From: Pseudomonas sp. UBA5706 | GTDB lineage: Bacteria; Pseudomonadota; Gammaproteobacteria; Pseudomonadales; Pseudomonadaceae | DNA: 15,445 nucleotides | Assembly (NCBI RefSeq): GCF_002419965.1 | Contig: NZ_DIHC01000004.1 | Location: 87,244-102,688, forward strand | Direction: 5' to 3' | Shown: positions 6,673-13,629 of the stretch, one piece after another | Numbering within the stretch: position 1 is the first letter of the stretch | How the letters are laid out: every line of letters starts with the position of its first letter | Notes under the pieces: model-generated | The model's database searches: none | The model's input: the letters and a program-made list of their open reading frames with translations, nothing else | What the model was told of the DNA's origin: nothing | Translations under genes and position numbers: made by a program

Positions 6673-7494
6673 TCAGTTCAGACCGAGTTTGCCACGCAGT
6701 TGTGACAGGTCTTCAGCCAGGGTGTTGACCGGGCCAGCCAGCGCCTTGCGATCGTTTTCCTTGACCTTGTCGTAGGTCTCATAGCCGCTGTCCTTGGTCT
6801 TGTACTTGGCCAGGATCTTGTCCACGGTGGCGAAGTTCTTCTCGACCTTGGCCACGAATGCCTTGTCTGTTTTTTCCAGTTGCGGCTTGAACAGGTCGAC
6901 GATTTTCTTCGAGCCGTCTACGTTGCCTTGGAAGTCATACAGGTCGGTATGGCTGTAGCGGTCTTCTTCGCCGGACAATTTGGTGGCTGCCACTTCTTCC
7001 ATCAGGGCGGCAGCGCCGCCCACCACTTTTTCTGGCGGGAAGGTCATGCCGTCGATGCGCGACTGCAGTTCCTTGACATCGGCCAGCAGCTTGTCGGCGA
7101 ACACGGCCTGATCCTTGGTGGTGTTCTGCGAGAACAGCGCATATTCCAGGCGATGGAAACCGGTGAAATCTTCAGCCGTGACGCCTTTCTCATGGTCATC
7201 GACACGGGAGTCGATGGACGCGTCCAGGTCGCTGAACAGCTCGGCAATCGGCTCGATGGACTCATAGGAGATGCGCGTGGTCGGGAACAGCTTCTTGGCC
7301 GTTGCCACGTCGCCTTTCTTGACGGCGTCAGTGAATTTGGTGGTGTCGGTGACCAGCTGGTCTACCTTTTCGGAGACGTAGATTTTGTAGTCCGAAATCG
7401 GTTGGACCAGATCAAGCGGTGCCGTCGCCGCGAACACGGACGGGGTCTGCAACAAGCCAAGGGTAACCAACAGCGCGAGAGGCGACTTTTTCAT
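6673..7494 (-). CDS. efeM: EfeM-type periplasmic M75 (imelysin) iron-uptake protein
   Basis: A 273-aa exported protein made almost entirely of an imelysin/M75 domain. Seen: a signal peptide with a likely cut after Ala22 (SVFA/ATAP), 'YVSEKVDQLV' (39-48), the 'GFHRLEYALF' motif (112-121) with His114-x-x-Glu117 as the family metal-binding pair, and 'EEDRYSHTDLYDFQGNVDG' in the C-terminal half. It lacks the N-terminal cupredoxin found in E. coli EfeO, so it is the short form called EfeM in P. syringae. It is the last gene of the efe operon, 27 nt after efeB, with AGGAAG 6 nt before its ATG. It probably handles ferric/ferrous iron in the periplasm together with EfeO. The name EfeM is by architecture. 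Confidence 0.88.
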   Translation of the reverse strand: MKKSPLALLVTLGLLQTPSVFAATAPLDLVQPISDYKIYVSEKVDQLVTDTTKFTDAVKKGDVATAKKLFPTTRISYESIEPIAELFSDLDASIDSRVDDHEKGVTAEDFTGFHRLEYALFSQNTTKDQAVFADKLLADVKELQSRIDGMTFPPEKVVGGAAALMEEVAATKLSGEEDRYSHTDLYDFQGNVDGSKKIVDLFKPQLEKTDKAFVAKVEKNFATVDKILAKYKTKDSGYETYDKVKENDRKALAGPVNTLAEDLSQLRGKLGLN

Positions 7495-7521
7495 GGAGCT
7501 CTTCCTGTGAGGTAAGGGTTG

Positions 7522-8844
7522 TCAGGCAGTTTTTGTTTTTACAGCGGAGGCAGCAGCCAGCAACGAGCGGCCGATGAAATCGTTGTCGTCCACCACACCC
7601 GGCAGCGTGAAGAAATAACCGCCGCCGACCGGCTTGAGGTATTCCTCCAGCGGCTCGCCATTGAGACGGGTCTGCACGGTGATGAAGCCTTTTTCAAGGT
7701 CAGACTGGTAGCAGATGAACAGCAGTCCCATGTCCAACTGGCCGTTCTTGTTCACGCCGTTGGAGTAGTTGAACGGGCGGCGCAGGATCAGATTGCGCTG
7801 GCTTTCCGGGGTGCGCGGATTGGCCAGGCGGATGTGCGAATCGAGCTTGGTGATCTTGCCTTCCGGGTCTTTGTGGTAGTCCGGCACGTCGGTTTCGGCT
7901 TTGCCGTCCATTGGCGCACCGGTGGTCTTGACCCGGCCGAAGATTGCTTCCTGTTCCTGCAACGGCGTGCGGTCCCAGCGTTCGACGAAGTTGCGGATGA
8001 TCCGCACCGCCTGATAGCTGCCATTGGCGGCCCACGCCGGCTCATCGCCGCCGGGCTGGACCCAGACCAGTTCGTTCATGGCCTTCTGGTTGTTGGAGTC
8101 GGGGTTGGCAGAGCCGTCACGGAAACCCAGGAAGTTGCGCGCACTTTCAGGTGGTTGGCCCGGCTTGAGCGGTGCCTGCGCCGGCACGGTGCCTTCCTGT
8201 TTCCAGCGCACCAACAGCAGATCCGGCAGGTTCTTGACGATATCGCGCAGGGCGTGAATGTTGCTGTCCGGGGCGTTGGAGCAGAACTGGATGCTCAGGT
8301 CGCCGTGGCAGCAGGCCGCTTCCAGCGCGTCGTTGGGGAAGCCAACCATGCGTTGCAGGCGTTTGGGTTTGACCTGTTCCAGACCGAAGCGCTCATCGAA
8401 CAGCGAGTCGCCCACGGACACCGTGATGGTCAGGTTGTCCGGGGTCACCACCGGGCCGAGAATGCCGGAGTCCAGCGGCGGCAGCTTCGGATCGACCTGC
8501 GGCACTGCGCCGCCGGTCATCAGGAACGCGATACGCTCGTTGAGGGTGCGGAACAGGCGCTCCAGGTCATCGCGATCCTGGGCCAGCACGTCAAAGGCTA
8601 CCATCATCCCAGCGGTAGGCCGCGGGTTGACGATGCCGCTTTGATGAACACCGTGGAACGCGTTGTGATCCTGGGTCTTTTCGCTTTTCGGCGCTTCGGT
8701 CACCTGCGCTGGTGCGCCGGTGGCCGCGAGGGCATTGCCGCTCAGGCTCGCACCGGCGATGGCAGCACCGGCTGCGCCCAAACCCACCAGAACACGGCGG
8801 CGTTCAGCGCAAATAGGGGCGTTGGATGAATCTGAATCTTTCAT
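7522..8844 (-). CDS. efeB: EfeB, Tat-exported DyP-type haem peroxidase / deferrochelatase
   Basis: A 440-aa DyP-type peroxidase. In the Efe system it works in the periplasm on iron or haem handed to EfeO/EfeU. Seen: a twin-arginine signal, 'ERRRVLVGLG' (14-23) followed by a hydrophobic stretch and a likely cut after 'NALA' (Ala40). The DyP signature 'GFRDG' is at 240-244 (Asp243 is the distal catalytic aspartate), His337 in 'DSHIRLANPRT' (335-345) fits the proximal haem ligand, and the arginines of 'LILRRPFNY' (352-360) are in place. The SD before the ATG is weak (GAAG within gcgaagacg), which may mean reliance on coupling or readthrough from efeO. The order efeU-efeO-efeB-efeM is consistent with one transcript. 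Confidence 0.95.
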   Translation of the reverse strand: MKDSDSSNAPICAERRRVLVGLGAAGAAIAGASLSGNALAATGAPAQVTEAPKSEKTQDHNAFHGVHQSGIVNPRPTAGMMVAFDVLAQDRDDLERLFRTLNERIAFLMTGGAVPQVDPKLPPLDSGILGPVVTPDNLTITVSVGDSLFDERFGLEQVKPKRLQRMVGFPNDALEAACCHGDLSIQFCSNAPDSNIHALRDIVKNLPDLLLVRWKQEGTVPAQAPLKPGQPPESARNFLGFRDGSANPDSNNQKAMNELVWVQPGGDEPAWAANGSYQAVRIIRNFVERWDRTPLQEQEAIFGRVKTTGAPMDGKAETDVPDYHKDPEGKITKLDSHIRLANPRTPESQRNLILRRPFNYSNGVNKNGQLDMGLLFICYQSDLEKGFITVQTRLNGEPLEEYLKPVGGGYFFTLPGVVDDNDFIGRSLLAAASAVKTKTA

Positions 8845-8873
8845 GTGAATACGTCTTCGCTCGGGTTTCAGGG

Positions 8874-8901
8874 CCGGGCGGGCGCATTGGCACCCGCCTG
8901 G
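8874..8901 (-). other. Intercistronic hairpin between efeO and efeB
   Basis: CCGGGCGGGCGC (8874-8885) can pair with the segment 8890-8901 (gcacccgcctgg) with one mismatch and one wobble, around the 4-nt loop attg. No T-run follows on the minus strand, so it is not a standard terminator. It occupies about half of the 63-nt efeO-efeB gap and may tune mRNA stability or efeB translation, whose SD is weak. Confidence 0.45.
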
Positions 8902-8907
8902 GCACGC

Positions 8908-10119
8908 TTACAGGCCGGTGAGGCCCAGGGCCGGATCGATTCCATCGAGTGCATCGGCCAAAGCCTTGGCCTTGTCTGCGATTTGTTTTCGTTGTTCGGT
9001 GCTGACCTGGTCATACAGTTTGAAGCCGTCGCCGGTCTTGAATGCCAGCAGTTGGTCGTCCACCGCGGTGGCCGCGTCGTCGATCTTTTTCAGCACGTCG
9101 CCGGAGTTCTTGGCCAACAGCGGACGCAACAGGTCGATGACCTTGCGTGTGCCCTGAAGGTTGGCGGCAAAACCTGTGAGGTCGATGTGGCTATAACGTT
9201 CTTCTTCACCGTTGCTACGGATCTCGGCCAGGCTGCGGATGTTGCGCACGACCATGCTCGCCAGTTGCTCAGGGGCAATGGACTGCGCCAGCAATTGGGT
9301 CTTCAGCGCGGCGAGGTCTTTTTGCAGCTTCTGGACCACGGGGGTCAGGCCTTCGACCGACTTCTGCGAGAACAGGCCGAACTCGATGCGGTGGAAGCCG
9401 CTGAAGCCTGGATCCTCTTCACGTTTTTCGAAGTAGTCAGCGCGGGCGTTGATCGCGTTGTCCAGCTCGGCCAGACGCTGTGCGGCAGGGGCGATGCGCT
9501 GATAGGCGGCACGGGCCGGAACATAAGCCTGCTGCGCTGCATTCAGGTCGCCGCTTTCAATGGCTTGCTGCAGATCGTTCACGGCGCGGATCAGCGCGCT
9601 GCTCTGGGTGCTGAGGTACACGCGGTATTCGGACAGCGGGCCGATGAACGCGACCATCGAAGGACGGGCCTTGGCGGCGGCATCGGATTCGGCGGTCGGG
9701 GTGACGTGCAAGGTGCCACGTGGGTTGCTCAGCAGGCCGCAGGTAATCGCATAGTCGCCCGGTTGCAGGTTGGCATTGATGACCTGGCTCAGGCCCGGCG
9801 CGATGTTTTCACGTTCCTCGATCACTAGCACGCCGTCGAGGATTTCCCATTCAACGGCGCGCTCGGAGGCGTTGACGATGCGGAAGGCGTTCTTCCCGGC
9901 CGGCACGGTGAGCGCGTTGGGCTCGCAGTTTTTGGCGTGGATGGTAACCACGGTTTCGTTACCGCTGTTGGCGATGCGCTTTTTCTGTGCAGCCTGGGAA
10001 GCGAAATAGAACATGGCGCCTGCCGCGATCATCAGAATCACCGAGCCTGCGACGGCGAATCGCAGGGCGCGGGAAGGCTGGGCTTTCTTCGGAGGAAGGC
10101 CGGAAGGACTGCTGGTCAT
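8908..10119 (-). CDS. efeO: EfeO: membrane-anchored cupredoxin + M75 (imelysin) iron-uptake protein
   Basis: A 403-aa two-domain EfeO. Seen: a basic cytoplasmic tip and one hydrophobic helix (about 21-41) with no clear signal-peptidase site. A cupredoxin domain (about 55-140) follows, with Cys65 ('AKNCEPNALTVPAG'), Glu90 and Cys127 ('YAITCGLL'). The Cys-Cys spacing of 62 fits the E. coli EfeO metal site as I recall it. An M75 domain fills about 155-400, with 'GFHRIEFGLF' (241-250; His243-x-x-Glu246). The domain is periplasmic and passes iron to EfeU. The TAA of efeU is 8 nt upstream and AAGGG lies just before the ATG, so the two genes are tightly coupled. The uncleaved-looking anchor differs from the soluble E. 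coli protein. Confidence 0.93.
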   Translation of the reverse strand: MTSSPSGLPPKKAQPSRALRFAVAGSVILMIAAGAMFYFASQAAQKKRIANSGNETVVTIHAKNCEPNALTVPAGKNAFRIVNASERAVEWEILDGVLVIEERENIAPGLSQVINANLQPGDYAITCGLLSNPRGTLHVTPTAESDAAAKARPSMVAFIGPLSEYRVYLSTQSSALIRAVNDLQQAIESGDLNAAQQAYVPARAAYQRIAPAAQRLAELDNAINARADYFEKREEDPGFSGFHRIEFGLFSQKSVEGLTPVVQKLQKDLAALKTQLLAQSIAPEQLASMVVRNIRSLAEIRSNGEEERYSHIDLTGFAANLQGTRKVIDLLRPLLAKNSGDVLKKIDDAATAVDDQLLAFKTGDGFKLYDQVSTEQRKQIADKAKALADALDGIDPALGLTGL

Positions 10120-10127
10120 GATTGCCC

Positions 10128-11000
10128 TTATTTATTCGTAACTGAGGAAGTGTGGCGGCCGTGTTCATGCGCTGGGCGGGTAGGCAGACTTACTACCCGC
10201 GGTTGCGGCAGGAAGAACAGCACCAATGCGAACACCAGGTAGGCCAGGTAAACGGTCAGCACGCTGACGGTCGGCGCATCCTGATAGCCGAACATGCCGG
10301 CCAGCACCGAGCCGGTCGGACCGTCCATCGGCAGGGTCGCGCTGATGTCGAAGACCACGGTCTGGAAGTGGTTCCACAGCCCGGCCTCATGCAACGCCTG
10401 CACCGAATTGGCCAGGATGCCTGCTGCCACCACGAGGATGAACAGGCCGGTCCAGCGGAAGAAACGGCTGAGGTTCAGACGCATGCTGCCACTGTAAATG
10501 GCAAAGCCGATGGCCACTGCGATGATCAGGCCGAGCAGGGCGCCCAAGGGAGCGCTGGCCCCCTCGCTTTGCTGGAAAATCGCCAGCAGGAAAAATACGG
10601 TTTCCAGGCCTTCGCGGGCCACGGCGAAAAACACCATGCCGATCAGGGCGTAGGTCTGGTTTTTCGAGCCGGCGAGGGCCGCGTCCAGCGAGGCGTGCAG
10701 TTCATGCTTGATGGAACGCGCGACCTTGCGCATCCAGAACACCATGGAGCTAAGAATGATCACCGCGAACAGGCCCACCAGGCCCTCGAACAGTTCCTGC
10801 TGTTTCTGCGGAAATTCGGCGCTGACCATCTCCAGTCCGCCGCCGACGAACAGGGCTAGGGCACAGGCGAGGAAAACGCCGATCCACACCGCTGGCATCC
10901 ACTCGCCGCGGCCGGTCTGTTTGAGGTAACTGGCAATGATGCCAACGATAAGCGCGGCTTCAATCCCTTCGCGCAACATGATCAAAAAAGGAACGAGCAT
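10128..11000 (-). CDS. efeU: EfeU, FTR1-type iron permease
   Basis: A 290-aa inner-membrane permease of the OFeT/FTR1 family that imports iron across the cytoplasmic membrane. Seen: two REGLE-type motifs, 'REGIE' (10-14, helix 1) and 'REGLE' (129-133, helix 4), the essential iron-binding signatures. Seven hydrophobic helices are visible (about 5-24, 37-55, 72-92, 116-142, 152-171, 182-201 and 246-266). The C-terminal tail contains 'HEHGRH' (278-283), a possible metal-binding end. The gene is intact, unlike the frameshifted E. coli K-12 copy. It is first in the efe operon, with a Fur box 77 nt upstream of the ATG and a modest SD (GGTGAT). Confidence 0.95.
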   Translation of the reverse strand: MLVPFLIMLREGIEAALIVGIIASYLKQTGRGEWMPAVWIGVFLACALALFVGGGLEMVSAEFPQKQQELFEGLVGLFAVIILSSMVFWMRKVARSIKHELHASLDAALAGSKNQTYALIGMVFFAVAREGLETVFFLLAIFQQSEGASAPLGALLGLIIAVAIGFAIYSGSMRLNLSRFFRWTGLFILVVAAGILANSVQALHEAGLWNHFQTVVFDISATLPMDGPTGSVLAGMFGYQDAPTVSVLTVYLAYLVFALVLFFLPQPRVVSLPTRPAHEHGRHTSSVTNK

Positions 11001-11076
11001 TTATCACCGGTGTAGATCTGATAAGGTGTGCGGCGTGAACGCGGTCGCAAGCCATTCGCATTCAGCCACTGTGTAA

Positions 11077-11095
11077 CATAATGATACTCATTATT
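11077..11095. promoter_or_regulatory. Fur box upstream of efeU
   Basis: CATAATGATACTCATTATT matches the 19-bp Fur consensus GATAATGATAATCATTATC at 16 of 19 positions. It lies 77 nt before the efeU ATG, where the efe promoter is expected. Iron-repressed control of the efeUOBM operon follows by established Fur biology. I could not place exact -35/-10 boxes. Confidence 0.85.
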
Positions 11096-11230
11096 GAATG
11101 CGCGTACCGGTTTTTTTGCTTTTTTCAGGATTGTGCATTTGTAGTGGCGGCGAGCGTCGAGCCGTAAGCTAGAAGAAAGATGGCCGCGCGTCAGAACTGA
11201 TACCTTTCCAGCGTAGATCCTCGTGCACCT

Positions 11231-11274
11231 TGGCTTGCCAGCGATAGCTATCGTGGGATCGGCAACGCTTGCGA
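11231..11274. repeat. Degraded REP-like sequence downstream of the LysR gene
   Basis: 'tggcttgccagcgatagcta' resembles a REP variant common in Pseudomonas. It contains the palindrome cgatagctatcg (11242-11253), followed by a weakly matching opposite arm (cggcaacgcttgcgag). It lies within the 283-nt gap between the LysR stop and the efeU start, where I see no gene and no clear terminator. Confidence 0.4.
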
Positions 11275-11283
11275 GCCCAACTG

Positions 11284-12177
11284 CTACAGGCGGGTTGGCG
11301 ACAGTTCCCGCGTCATGATTTCCACGAAGCGCTGCGCCGCTGGGCTCAAGCCGAAGCCCGCCCGGGTGATCAGCCCGATTTCCCGACTCACTCCCGCATG
11401 CTCTATTCGCAGTTGCACCAGTTCGCCTCGTCCCTCATCAGCCGATTCGGGTAGCAGCGTCATCCCCAATCCTTGACGCACCAGTGCCATGACCGTCGAC
11501 ATGTAGTTCGCTTCCAACCCCGGGGTCAGCACCAGGCCATCGTCGGCGAACACTTGTTCCACCCGCTCGCGCACGCTGCTGTCGCGGCCGGTGAGGATAA
11601 TCGGTTCGCCGACCAGCTCTGGCAGCGTTATGGACCGACGTGCCGCCAGCGGATGATTCGCCGGTACGAACAGACTTAGACGGTCAACCATCACCACCTT
11701 AAAGTCCAGCCCTTGGCGGGTTCGCGCTCTGACTCCCAGGCCAAAGTCGACTTCGCCCTCACGCACCAGCGCATCGATGCGCTGCGCCACCACGTCGCGC
11801 AGACGCAACTCAACGCCGGGGAACTGTTCGCGAAAGGCCTTAAAGATCGGCGGCAATGTCCCCGAGCAGAGGGAGGGCAGGGCGGCGATGGTCACCACGC
11901 CCCGGCGCAAGGCCGCCAGATCCCGCGAGCCGCTGACGATATTGTCCAGATCGAGCAGCAGTTTCTCCATCGGCCCTCGGTTGCTCTGCCCGGCGGCGGT
12001 CAGGCTGACCTGCCGTGGGCTGCGTTCGAGCAGGGCGACGCCGAGCCATTGTTCCAGTTGCTGGATTTGTACGGTCAGCGCCGATGGCGACAGGTTCAGC
12101 TCGACGGCCGCCTTGGCAAAGCTGCCGCTATCGGCCACTGCCAGAAACGCACGGATGTGCTGGATTGAGTTTTTCAT
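11284..12177 (-). CDS. LysR-type transcriptional regulator, divergent from CitMHS operon
   Basis: A 297-aa LysR-family regulator of normal length. Seen: an N-terminal winged helix-turn-helix (about residues 5-62: 'AFLAVADSGSFAKAAVELNL' at 10-29, then 'SPSALTVQIQQLEQWLGVAL' at 30-49) and a C-terminal effector-binding domain (about 90-290) with the 'DFGLGVR' and 'GLGMTLLPE' strands typical of the family. The linker 'GQSNRGPMEKLLLD' is slightly unusual after the HTH. AAAGGA lies 9 nt before the ATG. It is transcribed away from the CitMHS-DUF1446 operon, and the 147-nt gap between them carries a palindrome fitting a LysR operator. It probably senses the transported acid or a metabolite of it. The effector is unknown. 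Confidence 0.92.
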   Translation of the reverse strand: MKNSIQHIRAFLAVADSGSFAKAAVELNLSPSALTVQIQQLEQWLGVALLERSPRQVSLTAAGQSNRGPMEKLLLDLDNIVSGSRDLAALRRGVVTIAALPSLCSGTLPPIFKAFREQFPGVELRLRDVVAQRIDALVREGEVDFGLGVRARTRQGLDFKVVMVDRLSLFVPANHPLAARRSITLPELVGEPIILTGRDSSVRERVEQVFADDGLVLTPGLEANYMSTVMALVRQGLGMTLLPESADEGRGELVQLRIEHAGVSREIGLITRAGFGLSPAAQRFVEIMTRELSPTRL

Positions 12178-12197
12178 CGGCTGTGGTCCTTTCGATA

Positions 12198-12214
12198 GTT
12201 CGGTTTTTCCGAAC
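12198..12214. promoter_or_regulatory. Candidate LysR-type operator in the LysR/CitMHS gap
   Basis: GTTCGG-ttttt-CCGAAC is a perfect 6-bp inverted repeat that satisfies T-N11-A (TCGG-N5-CCGA). It is 20 nt upstream of the LysR ATG and about 110 nt upstream of the CitMHS ATG, a usual place for an autoregulated LysR site. The same core, extended on the right by GC, occurs at 2780-2796 upstream of dctP. Confidence 0.65.
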
Positions 12215-12324
12215 GCAGGGCAGTGAACATTTCAATTTACAAAGCTTATCCCGGTTTCGATACTCGCTGAAAACAACAACAGCTCGTTCCGCCGCCCGCC
12301 GGTGAGGAATGACAAGGACCGCCC

Positions 12325-13629
12325 ATGCTCGCCACTCTCGGTGTCATCACCATTCTTTGTTTGCTCGCTGCCGTCATGAGCAAACGCCTTTCGCCTCTGG
12401 TTGCCCTGATCGCCTTGCCGATCATCGCTGCGCTGCTCGGTGGTTTCGGGCTGCAGACCAGCGCATTCATTATTACCGGCATCAAGAACGTTGCGCCTGT
12501 GGTCGGCATGTTTGTGTTCGCCATTCTGTTTTTCGGGGTGATGACCGACGCCGGCATGCTCGACCCGATCATCGACCGCATCCTGCGCACCGTCGGCACG
12601 CGTCCTACGCGGATTGTCATCGGGACCGCGTTGCTGGCGCTGCTGGTGCATCTGGACGGCTCGGGTGCGGTGACCTTTCTGGTAACTGTTCCGGCGATGC
12701 TGCCGCTGTACACGCGACTGGGCATCGATCGACGCATCCTGGCCTGTGTAGCAGCAATGGCTGCAGGGGTGAATTTCCTGCCGTGGACCGGTCCGGTGCT
12801 GCGCTCCTCGGCGGCATTGCATGTGCCGGTGGCCGAGCTGTTCCAGCCGCTGATTCCAGTGCAGATCGTCGGTCTGGCCTTTGTCTTCATCAGCGCCTGG
12901 GTGCTGGGGCGTCGTGAAGAGACGCGCCTGGGGCTGGGCCGCGATCAGGAGACTGGCACCAAAGTCGATGTGGTGCCCGAGCGGGTATTGAGCGAGCAGG
13001 AAGAAGTACTGCGCCGCCCGCGGCTGTTCTGGCTCAATCTGCTGCTGACTATCGTGGTCATGGCCGTGATGATCGCCGGCTGGGTCGATCCGGTGGTGAT
13101 GTTCATGGTCGGCACCGTGCTGGCGCTGTGCATCAACTACCCCAATGTCGACGCGCAACGCGCCCGCATCGATGCTCACGCCAAGACCGCTTTGACCATG
13201 GCCAGCATTCTGCTCGCTGCCGGCGTATTTACCGGCATCATGCAGGGCACCGGCATGCTCAAGGCCATGGCTGAAGTGGCGGTGGCGCAGATTCCTGCCG
13301 GCCACGGCAAGCTGATTCCGATGGTGGTGGGCTTCCTGTCCATGCCGCTGAGCATGCTGTTCGACCCGGATTCTTTCTATTTCGGCGTCATGCCGGTGAT
13401 TGCTGAAGTTGGCCGTGCGCTGGGCGTCGATCCGTTGCAGGTCGCTCAGGCCTCACTGCTGGGCGTGCACACCACCGGTTTCCCGGTCAGCCCGCTGACG
13501 CCTGCGACCTTTCTGCTGGTGGGGTTGTGCAAGGTCGAACTGGCCGATCACCAACGCTTCACCATCCCGTTTCTGTTTGGCGCATCAGTGTTGATGACCC
13601 TCACCGCACTGCTGCTGGGAGTGTTTTGA
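12325..13629 (+). CDS. CitMHS-family carboxylate transporter (citrate-Mg2+:H+ symporter type)
   Basis: A 434-aa polytopic membrane protein matching the CitMHS family, whose Bacillus members import metal-citrate complexes with protons. Seen: about a dozen hydrophobic helices in two halves divided by a hydrophilic loop (about 194-234). Conserved-looking segments include 'HLDGSGAVTFLV' (109-120), 'GVNFLPWTGP' (148-157), 'LFDPDSFYFGVMP' (345-357) and 'GFPVSPLTPATFLLVGL' (385-401). AAGGA (12314-12318) lies 6 nt before the ATG. The stop TGA abuts the ATG of the DUF1446 gene, so the two are translated together. Citrate, aconitate, tricarballylate or another polycarboxylate are possible cargoes. The family is firm; the substrate is not. 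Confidence 0.9.
   Translation: MLATLGVITILCLLAAVMSKRLSPLVALIALPIIAALLGGFGLQTSAFIITGIKNVAPVVGMFVFAILFFGVMTDAGMLDPIIDRILRTVGTRPTRIVIGTALLALLVHLDGSGAVTFLVTVPAMLPLYTRLGIDRRILACVAAMAAGVNFLPWTGPVLRSSAALHVPVAELFQPLIPVQIVGLAFVFISAWVLGRREETRLGLGRDQETGTKVDVVPERVLSEQEEVLRRPRLFWLNLLLTIVVMAVMIAGWVDPVVMFMVGTVLALCINYPNVDAQRARIDAHAKTALTMASILLAAGVFTGIMQGTGMLKAMAEVAVAQIPAGHGKLIPMVVGFLSMPLSMLFDPDSFYFGVMPVIAEVGRALGVDPLQVAQASLLGVHTTGFPVSPLTPATFLLVGLCKVELADHQRFTIPFLFGASVLMTLTALLLGVF

Noticed and set aside
6154..6775. Open frames through the 235-nt duplicated blocks
   Set aside because: They consist of translated REP repeats with duplicated peptide stretches, no SD and no family resemblance.
7519..8829. Long plus-strand open frame (436 codons) opposite efeB
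   Set aside because: It is the complement of a well-supported DyP peroxidase gene in GC-rich DNA. Its translation is low-complexity, with no recognisable domain.
8845..9828. Long plus-strand open frame opposite efeO
   Set aside because: It is a shadow of the cupredoxin/M75 gene, whose motifs are clear on the minus strand.
11101..11130. T-rich stretch near 11108-11126 as a plus-strand terminator
   Set aside because: No convincing GC stem precedes it, and no plus-strand gene ends nearby.
12232..13305. Minus-strand open frame of 357 codons opposite CitMHS
   Set aside because: Its translation is rich in His, Gln and Asp with no domain. It is the mirror of a hydrophobic transporter.
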